A DNA stretch of 64,000 bases from Onthophagus taurus (GCF_036711975.1 NC_091973.1:6262001-6326000); one strand, 5' to 3'. Shown: positions 1 to 12,876, counted from the stretch's first letter. Notes: generated by a model not told the origin, from the sequence alone. Numbers and translations: made by a program.

Positions 1-42
1 ACAAAAAAAATGTTATATATTCGATATTGTAAACATGTTTAC

Positions 43-387
43 CTTTTTATAGAAGTACTCTTCCTCATGGGCGGCCTCAGCTTTGCCAAATGCGCCACCC
101 GCTTGTCTGATGGAACCGCCACCACCACCGCCTTTTCCAGCGCCACTTCCTAAGTCGCCCAATTGAGTCATAAATCGTAAACTATGAAGCAAAAAAAATG
201 TAGAAATTAGCTTTTTATTTGTTAATTTTATGTGGAAATATAGAAAACGACGACCATGTTGTTGATTCTTAATTCGCGCATGATTATGTCATAATCCAAA
301 AAAAGCCAAATTTTAAACATCTAAATAAATAAGAACTTACTTAGATATAGCAGCGAGTCTTGGTTTTAAAAGGCCAAGATTGTTCAT
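43..387 (-). CDS. Mitochondrial ATPase inhibitor IF1-like, 5' part (cut by window edge)
   Basis: IF1 blocks ATP hydrolysis by mitochondrial F1Fo-ATPase when the membrane potential falls. Two coding exons are visible. Exon 1 (387-341) starts at the ATG at 387-385 and encodes 15 residues plus two bases. Exon 2 (181-43) follows a CAG acceptor in matching phase and ends at a GT donor (42-41). The first ~20 residues ([15 protein letters not shown] and on) are basic and hydroxylated, as in a matrix-targeting peptide. Next come a glycine-rich run ([13 protein letters not shown]) and then [19 protein letters not shown], the start of the IF1 inhibitory helix. The C-terminal coiled coil must lie left of base 1. 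The glycine run plus the FGK-EAA-EEEYF signature is characteristic of the family. The start is the first ATG, and the splice phase supports it. Confidence 0.88.
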
Positions 388-797
388 TTTTTTAATATAA
401 GAACTTAACACACGTTAAGTAAGTTAACTCGTAGAAAGAATGACCTATTTCGTTCGCAGAACTTCTCCGTGAGTGCCGGTGACAATTATTTTATCTCTGT
501 TTTGTTGGCTATTCTTAGACATAGTACCACACCCTTAGTAACTTAAATAAAAAATTACCTAACATTTTCGTTTTCTGTATTATCGGCGAAATCACGTGAA
601 TTTGAGATTATTTTGTTTTGTAATAATATTTTTTGGTAGATTATATGTTTTAGAGGATATATTAAAAAAATATAACTTGATAATAAAATTTGATTGGGTA
701 GGCAACCAATTAATCGTAACCTAAAAATTATGTATTTCTTAAACGTCACCTTTATGATATAAAAATAGATTTATTAAAAAATTCGTTTGGTTCAAGA
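388..797. other. Spacer between IF1 and PARP16 genes
   Basis: This is an AT-rich stretch between two divergently transcribed genes (IF1 leftward, PARP16 rightward), so it should hold both promoters. I see no convincing TATA-initiator pair. An open frame on the minus strand (749-555) has no recognisable domain and looks like chance. Confidence 0.5.
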
Positions 798-1831
798 ATG
801 GATGAGGAATTTGTTTTTAAATTTTTAAACCAAAACTTACTCGGCTGTGATTTAGTATTTAGTTTTTTTACGAGCGCTGTGAATTCCCTCCGGTCTGATT
901 CTAGTGTTAGACCATTTCCCCCTATGTATTTTAAAGAAGATGGTATTGAAAAGGATTTTAATTCTTTGGTAAATTATATTAATTAATTATATATTATGTT
1001 ATATTAAGTTTTTTTTGCAGAGATCAATTTGTAATAGTATGCCCCCTTTAAGAGATCTTCCATTTTTACCAAATATGGAGAAACATATTCAACTTTTAAC
1101 CTGGTTATACACCAAATGTGATCCAATTTCTTACACATTTTTTACACAAAAATTCAATGTAAGTTTATATTATTTATAAAGTACTATATATACTAATATA
1201 TATATTATATATTATATTTATGTTTATACTAAAGTGTGAAATTATTATTTTTATTTTATAGGAAAATGAGTTTCCTTTAAATATCTCAGGATTTAACCCA
1301 AAATGTATATTTAAAATAAACCACAGTTCCTCCTCTGAACAGTCTTGGAATGCACGTAAAGGAACTTTTAATACATCTTTAGCATTTCATGGGAGCCAAT
1401 TAGATAGATTCTATTCCATTTCAAGAGTGGGTCTTCAACAAATATTTAGTACAAAAACCAACCCTTTGTTTGGAGAAGGTATATACCTAAGCAAACATCT
1501 TTCCACAAGTATTATTTACGCCCCGTATGGAGCTGGGTGGATTAATAGTATTATAGGGGAGAATTTGAGTGTGGTTGCTGTTTGTGAGTATATTGATGAT
1601 ATTTCAAAGCAAAGAAAACTTAAAGATTCGAGAGGTTCCACTATTAAAGGAATGATTGTTGTTACGGATAGTGATTATATACGTGTGAATTACCTTTTAG
1701 TCTTTAGTAAAAAAATAAAAAGCATTTCTGGTAATGGAAATATCAAATTAATTATTATTTTACTTTTTGTATTTCTCGCAATTATTTTGTATAGCAATAA
1801 GTTTTTGAGGGAATTTAAAATGTTTAAATAA
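798..1831 (+). CDS. PARP16-like mono-ADP-ribosyltransferase
   Basis: PARP16 is a tail-anchored enzyme of the endoplasmic reticulum that transfers single ADP-ribose units from NAD+ and acts in the unfolded protein response. There are three exons: 798-968, 1021-1158 and 1262-1831, all joined in phase 0 at GT-AG borders, giving 292 residues against 322 in human. The N-terminal half resembles the PARP16 alpha-helical domain. The catalytic half shows the His of the FHGS motif (about residue 146), the LFGEGIYL loop with its Tyr (about 178), and a VAVCEYID strand typical of this subfamily. A hydrophobic segment rich in I, L and F near residues 260-282, followed by a basic tail (NKFLREFKMFK), is the C-terminal membrane anchor. 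The start is the first in-frame ATG. Both introns are short (52 and 103 bases). Orthology is supported by the catalytic motifs and by the tail anchor. Confidence 0.9.
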
Positions 1832-3289
1832 AATTATTATATTACTCCAATTTATTTTAATGCTGCCATCTATTAATAAACTAGATAAAAAAAAAATTAA
1901 GAATTCGTTGAGCGCCATCTTTGTATTAACTACGAAATATTCGGCAGTTATCTGTATAAAAAGTGTCTTCACTACCTAAAAGATATTTGACAGCTTATTT
2001 TATTCTGTTATAAGCAGTGAGGATACGAGGTTGTTTTGTGTCGAGATAGGGTTTAGTCAAAAAAAAATTCAAATACCGATTCGTAACAACGGTATTTAAA
2101 CCACCCAGACGCACGCTCGTCAGGTAAGCCACATCGTTTCATTTAACACAATAATCTCAATAATATCACGTTAATCTCTCCCTTGAATTTATCTTCGACA
2201 GTGAAAGTCCTCCTGTTCGAGATTTTTTTACTCTCTATTGCACCATGTAACTCGTTAGGATTCGAAGATACCCCACCAATTATTACATACCGCGTTCTAC
2301 TAATAAAATCAAATGGTCACTCAATTTATATAACCCAAAACGTATTACGTTTTGAGTTCGGGAGAGTGTGGGATATAATATTTTGTGATAGGAAATTGCG
2401 GGGGCAGATGTTCGCGAACTCCTCCTCTTGAAACAGGATGTAAGAGAAAAAAAGTTAATAACCTTTTGGTTTCTCAGCAATGATAATTGAATTTATCTGA
2501 TAAATAGGTCATATTAACGTCTTTCAGAAGGGCATGTATACCCCCAACTGTGATCTAAATCATTTTCCCTTATAAAATAAAAAAATTATTTTATTACCGG
2601 TTTCGAATATAAACCATCTTCAGACTCGAGACTCGTTAAGAATTAAAAAAAAATAAATTTATGCAACGTTTTCAGGATAATAATTGGATTAATCTTATAA
2701 ATAGGTCATATGAATATGTTTCACTGTAAAGTAGGGTAGAAGAGGGTCAAGAAACGTTTGTGGTTTTATGTCAAAAAGAATAAAAAGAAATAAAATCTTT
2801 TCGTTATTTTTTTTAGAAGGGTGGTTTTTCTTTTTTGTTAAATTTCGCGGTTTAAAAACAACCCTCTTTTTCGGTTGTAGTGGGTGGATATATAGGTATC
2901 GATATATGCGCAGAAAGAGGTGCGCGACAACAAACCTTTAGTAGTCGATAGAATTTTACGTTATTTCAAGTACGTGCTGTTTTAAAAAAAGATTATCGCA
3001 AGAATTATTAACAACCATTTGGTAGCCGCCCTTATCTACTAATTGTCGTAAGTTCTTATTATAAAAATTTTACAAATTCTTCTATTAATCATCCTTATTA
3101 ACACGTATTTCATAATCATCCACTTTTTTTTAGTATAGTCCAATTTTTACTATCAAAAAACTTTTATTTTCATTAAATTTTATTTTTACTTCAATATTTA
3201 GTGGAAATCATGAGTAACTTAAAGCTGTTCGTATTGAATTCTTTTATAAGTTTTATATTTTTCTTCTAGTATCTTCCATAAAACTAAAC
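1832..3289. other. Spacer and probable endophilin 5' UTR
   Basis: No gene is supported here. There is a possible non-coding first exon of endophilin near 2900-2969 (followed by GTACGT). A splice acceptor at 3268-3269 (tctag) lies 21 bases before the endophilin ATG, so the 5' UTR is probably split. At 2598-2632 is an ACCGGTTTCGA ... CATCTTCAG motif that recurs at 52635-52668 inside a MITE, so a MITE scrap probably lies here. A CTCF-like GCGCCATCT sits at 1912-1920. Confidence 0.4.
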
Positions 3290-6200
3290 ATGGCTTTTGC
3301 TGGATTAAAGAAACAAATCAACAAATGCAACCAGGTAACAAACGCGTTTTCTAGATAACAATTTCTTTTAATTTTTTTTTTAATAGTATGTTACAGAAAA
3401 AATGGGTGGCGCAGAGGGAACGAAATTGGATTTGGACTTTATGGATATGGAACGTAAGACGGACGTCACGCACGAGTTGGTTGAAGAACTTCAGGTGAAG
3501 ACGAAAGAGTTCCTGCAGCCGAATCCGAACGCGCGCGCGAAAATGGCCGCGGTTAAAGGTATTAGTAAACTGAGCGGACAGGCTAAGTCAAACACTTATC
3601 CGCAACCAGAGGGGGTCCTCGGTGACTGCATGCTGACCTATGGGAAGAAGCTCGGCGACGACAGCATGTTCGGACAGGCTCTCGTCGAGATGGGGGAGGC
3701 CCTCAAACAAATGGCAGATGTTAAGTATTCCCTTGATGATAATATCAAACAGAACTTCCTGGAACCATTACATCACTTACAAACTAAGGACCTTAAAGAA
3801 GTTATGGTAAGATATAAAAATCATAGCAACATTTTTGGAGGTACATTGAATTGATTTTTTTAGCATCTTGTAGAAAAATTGATTAGAAATCGAAAATAAA
3901 GAATGAACTTTTTTCCTATCATCTTTCATTCTTAAGATATTTACACTTAAATATTAATTTTTAAGTGTAAGTAGATTTTCGTAAATATCTCGATAACGAT
4001 GCTCGTTGGGCAAAAACTTTATTCTTTATTTTCGTTTTAAAATATATTTTTTAATAAGATTTCGTCTTAATATAGTTAATTTTCCGAGTTCGATTCCATA
4101 TAATGAATCCACATCCACTTAAAAATTAATTTCTTAAAATTGTAAGTTTAAAACATCACATTTTATAGAAAATCTGATTATAAATCAAAAATAAAGAATG
4201 AACTTTTTTCTTATCATCTTTCATTCTTAAGATATTTACACTTAAATATTAATTTTTAAGTGTAAGTAGATTTTCGTAAATATGTCAATAACGATGCTCG
4301 TTGGGAAAAAACTTTATTCTTTATTTTCGTTTTAAAATAGATTTTTTAATAAGATTTCATCTTAATTTAGTTCATTTTTCGAACTCGATTCCATATAATG
4401 AATCCACATCCACTTAAAAATTAATTTCTTAAATTTTAAGTTTAAAACATCACATCTTATAGAAAATCTGATTATAAATCGAAAATAAAGAATGAATTTT
4501 TCTCCAATCGTTTTTAATTTTCGAGATATTACGTTTAAAAATTGATTTTTAAGGGATTTGCGTTAATATCTCGATAACGATGCTCGATGGGGAAAAACTT
4601 TATTCTTTATTTTCGTTTTAAAATATATTTTTTAATAAGATTTCATCTTAATTTAGTTCATTTTTCGAGCTTGATTCCATATAATGAATCCACATCCACT
4701 TAAAAATTAATTTCTTAAATTGTAAGTTTAAAACATCACATCTTATAGAAAATCTGATTATAAATCGAAAATAAAGAATGAACTTTTTTCTTATTATCTT
4801 TCATTCTTAAGATATTTACATTTTAAGATGTAAATAAGATTCATTTTTAAGTGTAAGTAGATTTTCCGTAAATATCTCGATAACGATGCTCGTTGGGAAA
4901 AAACTTTATTCTTTATTTTCGTTTTAAAATAGATTTTTTAATAAGATTTCATCTTAATTTAGTTCATTTTTCGAACTCGATTCCATATAATAAATCCACG
5001 TCCACTCAAAAATTAATTTCTTAAATTGTAAGTTTAAAACATCACATCTTATAGAAAATCTGATTATAAATCGAAAATAAAGAATGAATTTTTCTCCTAT
5101 CGTTTTTAATTTTCGAGATATTACGTTTAAAAATTGATTTTTAAGGGATTTGCGTTAATATCTCGATAACGATGCTCGATGGGGAAAAACTTTATTCTTT
5201 ATTTTCGTTTTAAAATAGATTTTTTAATAAGATTTCATCGTAATTTAGTTCATTTTTCGAACTCGATTCCATATAATGAATCCACATCCACTTAAAAATT
5301 AATTTCTTACATTGTAAGTTTAAAACATCACATCTTATAGAAAATCTGATTATAAATCGAAAATAAAGAATGAATTATTTCCCTATTATCTTTCATTCTT
5401 AAGATATTTACACTTAAATATTAATTTTTATGTGTAAGTAGATTTTCGTAAATATGTCAATAACGATGCTCGTTGGGAAAAAACTTTATTCTTTATTTTC
5501 GTTTTAAAATATATTTTTTAATAAGATTTCATCTTAATTTTGTTAATTTTTCGAGCTTGATTCCCTATAATGAATCCACATCCACCTAAAAATTAATTTC
5601 TTAAATTGCAAGTTTAAAACATCACATCTTATAGAAAATCTGATTATAAATCGAAAATAAAGAATGAACTTTTTTCCTATCATCATTCATTCTTAAGATA
5701 TTTACACTTCAATATTAATTTTTAAGTGTAAGTAGATTTTTATAAATATCTCGATAACGATGCTCGTTTTGAAAAAACTTTATTCTTTATTTTCGTTTTA
5801 AAATAGATTTTTTAATAAGATTTCATCGTAATTTAGTTCATTTTTCGAACTCGATTCCATATAATGAATCCACATCCACTTAAAAATTAATTTCTTAAAG
5901 TTGTAAGTTTAAAACATCACATCTTATAGAAAATTTGATTATAAATCGAAAATAAAGAATGAATTTTTTTCCTATCATCTTTCATTCTTAAGATATTTAC
6001 ACTTAAATATTAATTATATAAGTAGATTTTTATAAATATCTCGATAACGATGCTCGTTTTGAAAAAACTTCATTCTTTATTTTCGTTTTAAAATAGATTT
6101 TTTAATAAGATTTCATCTTAGTTTAGTTCCACTTAAAAATTCCTTTTTAATACATAAAAATTAAAACGTCACATCTTGTAAAAAATCTGATAGATCGGAT

Positions 6201-8371
6201 AGATTTTTTCCCATCGTCTTTTTTAACTATGATAAATATTCATTATTAAAAAAAAGGTGATGAGAAAAAAACTTTCTTTATTTTCGTTTTATAATGAAAT
6301 TTAATACATGATAGTTGTTACACATATCAAATTGTTCTTATTTCACTATCAAAAAAAAATGATAAGTGAAATTTAGAACATTATGTGGGTAACAACGAGG
6401 TAATGCGAATAATTTAAACTTTGAATATATGTTAAATAATTATCGTTTCTTAATTTGTGATTTTTTTGTAGCATCACCGGAAAAAGTTACAAGGCCGAAG
6501 ACTCGATTTCGATTGTAAACGTCGCCGTCAAGCCAAAGGTAAGCATTAAAAAAAATTAATTATGAAAAATATCGTCAAAGTTTTGCATGTATAGTGTCTA
6601 GGGGTAACACCCCTCACTCCAGTCCAGTGAAAAATCTAAAGGCTACTGGTATGTGGAGTAGATAGCCAATAAAAATTTTAATTAGAAAGTAGAGTAGATT
6701 TAATTTAAGATTAAGCTTAATTTTTTTTGTGCTAGTTTATGTAAAAGTTCTTGTTTGTTAATATTATTATTAAAATATGATTTATTGTTTTAATATTTGT
6801 TTTCGTTTTAATTTCTTTATTTAGGCTATGCATGAGTTTATATTTTTTCTTTTTCTTTTCGTTTTTGACACGTCAGGTTCGCATATTACAGATGAGGAGA
6901 TTAAAATGGCCGAAGATAAATTCGCGGAGTCTCTCCATTTGGCTCAAGTGGGGATGTTTAATCTCCTCGAAAACGATGTAAGTTTTCAAAAACGAAAAAT
7001 TATTATATTAAAATTTTTATTTCTCAATGTGTTAGGTTGAACAAATATCTCAATTAGCAACGTTTGCTGATGGCTTAATAGACTATCATAGTCAATGTAC
7101 GGAAATTTTGAAAGCTTTATCTGAAACGCTTCATGAAAAGTAAGTTAGTTGTTGTATTTAAATAATCTTGTTAATAATAATCTGTTTAGGAGGGATGAAG
7201 CTGCAAGTCGTCCAAAAGTAGATTTTAATCCGAAAACTTTAGCTGATCTTAATATAGAGGGCGTCGACGGAATGAATGGTACGAATTTTAACAATCCCGT
7301 TATAAGTACTCGCCCTACGCCTGTTTTTAGGTCCACATCCATAACACAACCTACCCAAAAATCCGACCCTTTTGAATGGAACAATTTTACAGGTATTTTT
7401 TGTTTTTTTTTTTTCGTTTGGTTTTATTTTTAATTAATTTAATTCACGTTAAATAATTATTATTTAAAAAAAATTAAGTTTTTTAACACTTTTATTTTTA
7501 AACCCCCACCCATTTAAATCTAAACGCAACTTGGCAACGACTCAAAAGATCCTCTTATAAATAAGTTTCACTGCGTTTTCACGCACGCGGTGAAAACAAA
7601 AAGAAAGCTAAAAACATACAAAAAACGTTTTTTTTTTAAATTTATTTAACACGATGAATTGCATTGTTAAATTATTATCGCGATGTGGTTTCAAAAAAAG
7701 CGATTCTCATCAACCCCATTTATTAACTACAGGCTCTTCCCAATTGTCTTCGCCCCAACATAAACCGTACCAGCTTGAATTGACATCGGGACAACATTCG
7801 GCGAACGGTGAGTATTAATTAAGCGGAATTTCCTATGTTAAAGTTAACTCCACTTTTGTTTCGTTCTTTTTGTCGCTCGAATCGAATAATTAAATTAAGT
7901 TTTGTCAGCGTCGCCGTTACCATCTCCGATGAAATCCCCGGCGAGGACTCCAATGACTCGAGCTCCATGTTGTACGGCTCTTTATGACTTTGAAGCCGAA
8001 AATATGGGCGAACTCGGGTTTAAGGTAAGATTTATATTTAAATGAATTAAATTAACACATCTTACGCATCTTTCCGCCAAAGTAGCGGGCATCGATACTA
8101 TGCAAAACGAGTTTAGTCGTTTCCCGCGTAAGATGTGTTAAGTCTAAGTCGAGGTTATTTGATGTGATAATGTAAATGGGTCATTAAATATCGCGACTTG
8201 ATTGTGGAGTTTTATGTTTAAATAAAATTATTTACTTGATTATGTTTTTAGGAGAATGATGTAATAACATTGATTAATAAAATCGATGAGAATTGGTTCG
8301 AAGGAAGCCTGAATGGTCGCACGGGATACTTTCCGGTATCGTATGTGAGAGTTGACATTCCATTGCCATAA
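3290..8371 (+). CDS. EndoA: Endophilin A (BAR and SH3 domain membrane-remodelling protein)
   Basis: Endophilin A bends membrane through its N-terminal amphipathic helix and BAR domain, and recruits dynamin and synaptojanin through its SH3 domain during synaptic vesicle endocytosis. Coding exons: 3290-3334, 3387-3806, 6472-6538, 6877-6977, 7036-7139, 7190-7392, 7909-8024 and 8252-8371. All phases match. It opens [15 protein letters not shown], followed by the BAR stretch with [16 protein letters not shown] and [19 protein letters not shown], then [20 protein letters not shown]. After a proline/serine linker, the SH3 domain runs from [12 protein letters not shown] to [15 protein letters not shown]. 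For the 6877 exon an acceptor 15 bases downstream (6892) would drop GSHIT and give the fly-like junction QAKDEEIK, so both forms are possible. The large intron 2 holds a ~290 bp tandem repeat. A non-coding leader exon is likely upstream of 3270. Confidence 0.95.
3860..6180. repeat. ~290 bp tandem repeat in endophilin intron 2 (about 8 units)
   Basis: A unit starting near AGAAAATCTGATTATAAATC recurs at about 3871 (diverged), 4167, 4461, 4747, 5053, 5339, 5633 and 5928, with spacing of 286-306 bases. Every unit contains an inverted pair: CGAAAATAAAGAATGAA and, about 140 bases on, TTTATTCTTTATTTTCG, so each unit could fold into a stem. The motif ATCTCGATAACGATGCTCG is in the loop. Units alternate slightly in sequence, as in a locally amplified array. 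No coding content is seen. Confidence 0.9.
7556..7563 (+). promoter_or_regulatory. TATA box of a possible internal endophilin promoter
   Basis: TATAAATA lies in endophilin intron 6, 98 bases before an ATG (7654) whose open frame runs to a phase-compatible donor. The following 30 bases are unusually GC-rich for the region (cacgcacgcgg). No perfect initiator is seen at the expected distance; a TCA at 7579-7581 is about 25 bases away. The call is inference from position and composition. Confidence 0.4.
7654..7807 (+). CDS. Possible alternative first coding exon of endophilin A (SH3-only form)
   Basis: The ATG at 7654 opens a frame of 51 codons plus one base, ending at a GTGAGT donor (7808). That phase matches the SH3-encoding exon at 7909, exactly as the regular exon 6 (ending 7392) does. 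The product would start [17 protein letters not shown], lack the BAR domain, and consist of ~51 novel residues, the proline/serine linker and the SH3 domain. The N-terminus, with Cys at residues 3 and 11 and basic residues, could be lipidated. No good acceptor lies just upstream, which favours a first exon over an internal cassette. Transcript evidence is lacking, so this is a hypothesis. Confidence 0.5.
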
Positions 8372-10140
8372 ATAAATTTGTAGCCATTTTCGCCAGTTTT
8401 TAACGATTACGATATTATTTCCGTGTTTTCCGTTCGTCTTTATCTACATTGTATTTGATTAGAATTAGTTGTATATATATAAATACGTTTAAAATTGTTT
8501 CATCTTAATTGGTTAATTATTTTTTTTATGAATATATAAATGCGCTTGCCTTTTTAAAAGTCGTTAAATTTTTTTATTAACTGATTGTACTAATTTTGAG
8601 ATTAGAAAGAATAATAATAATAATAATAGACGATTTAAAAAACGATAACCATTTTACGGATATGTACAAATGTGATGTTATGAACGATGAGAAATGTTTA
8701 AAAAAACAAGCAACAAAAAAGATAATGAAAATAACAAAAAAATACATATATTGACATGTTATGATTTTTTATTTTTAGTGGTGTTTTGTCTATGGACATA
8801 ATTATATATATATATTATACAACTATAAATATATATAAATACATGAATATTACTATTATAAAAATAAGAAGGAAAATAGTATGTTTATTAAAATAAAAAT
8901 TCTAAAGGGTCAAAATTATTTTCCAACAAATTTGTTAAAGTTGGTAGAACCTCATCTAGTCAACTTCTAAAATTTAGCGCCCTAGATGATTTATTTTATT
9001 AAACACGCGATACAAAGAAAAACAAGTTTCGTCTTCGGTTGGTTTTTTCAAATGTCCATTAATATACAAAAACGGCTTTCCTCGGACGCTTTAAAAAAAT
9101 TCACTGCGCACACAATTTGCTACGATTTCGTTTTAAAATTTTTACAAATTTCATTTACATGTAATTAAAATTATTCGATAGAAACGGCGTTGATCGCTTT
9201 TGCTCCTTTTATCTTTCATGCATGAAAACTTCAAAAAAGTTGTTTCAAATAAATGTTTGAAAAAATTTTAAAAAATATATATATATAAATAAAAAGAATT
9301 TCGTTCCTCAATGTGTACTGATGTTGAAAGTGGGACCCGTTTCTTTAATCTCCAAAAAAGCAACAAAATTAAGATACGCGTCCCATTGAAAATGAGTATC
9401 GTTCGTTGTCATAAAAAAGAATTAAATTAGGATTAATGTAGATATATTAGTTATATTTGTCTGAATAAGAATATTACCAGATATAAAAATTATATATATA
9501 CGTATGACTGTTTACTTTGCCCGTATACGTGTCATCAACTACGTAAACAAAAAAATAGAAACAAACAAAAAACGGTGTACTTATCTGGTTCTTGACAATA
9601 CCTAGGTTAAAAGAAACTATAAAAGTAAGTAAATTAACCAGTAAGGCTATTGTTATAAAAAAAAGCGTGTTTTTAAGATTCGTTGAGAAAAAAACATAAT
9701 TCCTCTTAATATTTAGATAGTTGCATTTTACATTTTATTAAGAAAGAACTCTTAAAACTAGTCTCTCAATATAAATTTATCATCAAATGCTCGTCCGTAA
9801 TAACGGAATTTAAAACCCTTAAACAAATATTATGATATTAAGAAACGGACGGGCGCGTTATTTAACTAAAAAAGAGTCACGTTAAAACAATTATTTTAGC
9901 AATAAAAAATGTGTAGCCTCAATTAAAACGGTTTTTGGGCTGCAAACAAACGAAACATAGTGAGATATGTACGATATATAATAACTATATACTTTACAGT
10001 CAATTAAGCAATTTAATTTTTAACTCTTTTTGTTTAAATTCGTAAATTAATTATTTTTTTTTCTTTTCTTCTAACGTAGATGTTACCAAAAACTTGTTAT
10101 TATATACATGTATACAAATTAAATGTTACCGTATTTATGC
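8372..10140. other. Endophilin 3' UTR and AT-rich spacer
   Basis: The endophilin 3' UTR starts here; AATAAA-like signals occur just after the stop (8369-8375). The rest is AT-rich with short (TAA)n and (TA)n runs (for example 8620-8630 and 8805-8815). No gene, domain or clear repeat was recognised. Confidence 0.5.
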
Positions 10141-10960
10141 ATAAATAAAAAAATTGTCGCTAAATCAATTTTTTATTCTTCAACTTTTCAATCTAACAGG
10201 TTTTTAATTAATAACTTGTTGGGAGTCTAATTTCATGTATTGCAATAAAACAATAATATCAAAGTAAGATAGAATTATATTCGGAGTATTTATAGGTTGT
10301 ATTATATACGAAATTAGTCTCCAATTAGATAGTATTTTGATTATAATGGCTGAGATTATTTCTTATATCACGAATAATACTTACCCGTGCTTTTTTTAGC
10401 CGATATCTTCCTTGTTATTAGAGATAGCGCAAAACTAAATGCACCATTTGAAAGCTTGATTCTTTCTCTATCTAGATCCCTTCTTAAAAATACTGTTATC
10501 ACAGCCAGAAAGAGCGCCCCTTCATTACTTATGGGATGTATATTACACGTAGAAACGCTTTTGGCGACAAACAGCTAACGTTATGGCGTATAATACGCAG
10601 GTGAGGGAAAAAAGCGCGGTTGCCGTTTAAAAAAATTAACTTAACGTTTAAAAATCAAGAAACTGGTAATTATATTCGGAGTATTTATAGGTTGTATTAT
10701 ATGCGAAATTAGCCCCCAATTAGATAGTATTTTGATTATAACGGCTGAGATTATTTCTTATATCACGAATTTTCTATCTGCTTTCATAGCTGATATCTTC
10801 CTTATTATTAGAGATAGCGAAAAATTAAATGCACCGTTTGAAACCTTGATTCCTTCTCTATCTAAAACCATACTACCATTAATAGGTTACCGTTTAAAAA
10901 ATTAACTTTTCGACTTTTCGAGATAGGGAAATTTGACGCACATTTTTGACCACCCTGTAT
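10141..10960. repeat. Rearranged copies of peroxidase-locus sequence and of an interspersed element
   Basis: Two consecutive blocks (about 10275-10620 and 10645-10960) carry ATTCGGAGTATTTATAGG followed by TTGTATTATATxCGAAATTAG. These are the end of peroxidase exon 4 and the start of its intron 4, found in place at 15342-15380. Both continue into the same element end (TATCTTCCTT, TTATTAGAGATAGCG). The left flank (10141-10270) matches 12745-12840 and the exon tail at 12912-12930 (AATAATATCAAAGTAAG). The block ends at the inverted terminus CACCCTGTATA (10964). This looks like local duplication and shuffling of the peroxidase 5' exon tail, exon 4 end and intron 4 element. Confidence 0.75.
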
Positions 10961-10964
10961 AAGC

Positions 10965-12745
10965 GAGTGTTATACACCATTAGAAAGAGCAGAAAATTTT
11001 CGATAAGATAGATATGGTTCTAGAGGTTTCTCCTGGTCATATAAGAAAATTATCGACCCGAACAAGGTTTAAAAGTAGCTAAAACGTGGGAATTTAGTAG
11101 TTTTTGGCCAAAAACGTACTTGTGCAAATGCGCGATCGTCGCGTGTTATGCACCATTAGAAAGAGCAGAAAATTTTCGATAAAAAAAATATGGTTCTAGA
11201 GTTTTCTCCTGGTCATATAAGAAAGTTATTGACCCGAACAAGATAAAAGTAGCTAAAATGTGTGAATTTAGTACCAATAATGTACTTGTACAAACGAGCT
11301 ATCGTCGCGTGTTATGCACCATTAGAAAGAGCAGAAAATTATCGATAAAATAAATATGGTTCTAGAGTTTTTTCCTGGTCATATAAGAAAGTTATCGACC
11401 CGAACAAACTTGAAAAGTGGCTAAAACGTGGGAATTTAGTAGTTTTTGGCCAAAAATGTACTTGTGCAGGCGCGTAATCGCCGCGTGTTATACATCATTA
11501 GAAAGAGCAGAAAATTTTCGATAAAAAAAATATGGTTCTAGAGTTTTCTCCTGGTTATATAAGAAAATTATCCCGAACAAGGTTTAAAAGTGGCTAAAAT
11601 GTGGGAATTTAGTAGTTTTTGGCCAAAAACGTACTTGTGCAAATGAGCGATCGCCGCGTGTTATACACCATTAGAAAGAGCAGAAAATTTTCGATAAAAA
11701 AAATATGGTTCTAGAGTTTTCTCCTGGTCATATAAGATAGTTATTGACCCGAACAAGATAAAAGTAGCTAAAATGTTTGAATTTAGTACCAATAATGTAT
11801 TTGTACAAATGAGCTATCGTCGCGTGTTATGCACCATTAGAAAGAGCAGAAAATTTTCGATAAAATAAATATGGTTCTAGAGTTTTCTCCTGGTCATATA
11901 AGAAAATTATCGACCCGAACAAGATAAAAGTAGCTAAAATGTGTGAATTTAGTACCAATAATGTGCTTGTACAAACGAGCTATCGTCGCGTGTTATACAC
12001 CATTAGAAAGAGCAGAAAATTTTCGATAAAATAAATATGGTTCTAGAGTTTTCTTCTGGTCATATAAGAAAGTTATCGACCCGAACAAGGTTTAAAAGTG
12101 GCTAAAACGTGGGAATTTAGTAGTTTTTGGCCAGGAACGTACTTGTGCGAATGAGGGATCGCCGCGTGTTATACACCATTAGAAAGAGCAGAAAATTTTC
12201 GATAAAAAAAATATGGTTCTAGAGTTTTCTTCTGGTCATATAAGAAAGTTATTGACCCGAACAAGATAAAAGTAGCTAAAATATGTGAATTTAGTACCAA
12301 TAATGTGCTTGTACAAACGAGCTATCGTCGCGTGTTATACACCATTAGAAAGAGCAGAAAATTTTCGATAAAAAAAATATGGTTCTAGAGTTTTCTCCTG
12401 GTCATATAAGAAAGTTATCGACCCGAACAAACTTGAAAAGTGGCTAAAACGTGGGAATTTAATAGTTTTTGGCCAAAAACGTACTTGTGCAAGCACGTAA
12501 TCGCCGCGTGTTATACACCATTAGAAAGAGCAGAAAATTTTCGATAAAATAAATATGGTTCTAGAGTTTTCTCCTGGTCATATAAAAAAGTTATCCCGAA
12601 CAAACTTGAAAAATAGCTAAAACGTGGGAATTTAGTACCAAAAACGTACTTGTGCAAATCAGCGATCGCCGCGTGTTATACACCATTAGAAAAAGCAGAA
12701 CATTTTCGATAATATAAATATGGTTCTAGAATTTTCTCCTGGCAA
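10965..12745. repeat. ~170 bp satellite (family A), first array, about 11 units
   Basis: Direct tandem units are marked by CACCATTAGAAAGAGCAGAA about every 168-176 bases, followed by ATATGGTTCTAGAG, CTCCTGGTCATATAAG and GACCCGAACAAG. Two unit variants alternate (with or without the TAGTTTTTGGCC block). The same family fills the peroxidase intron at 15.6-18.7 kb. The array is bordered on the left by the element end with CACCCTGTATA, and on the right by a direct copy of the 10141-10250 flank. Confidence 0.92.
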
Positions 12746-12876
12746 TAAATAAAAAAATTGTCGCTATATCAATTTTTTATTCTTCAACTTTTCAATATAC
12801 CAAGTTTTTAATTAATAACTTGTTTTGAGTCTCATTTCATGTATTCTTTGAACATGTCCATTATTTTATCCTATAG

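Noticed and set aside
2183-2431. 82-codon open frame with a signal-peptide-like start
   Set aside because: No ATG at the start, no known domain, and it lies in AT-rich spacer; likely chance.
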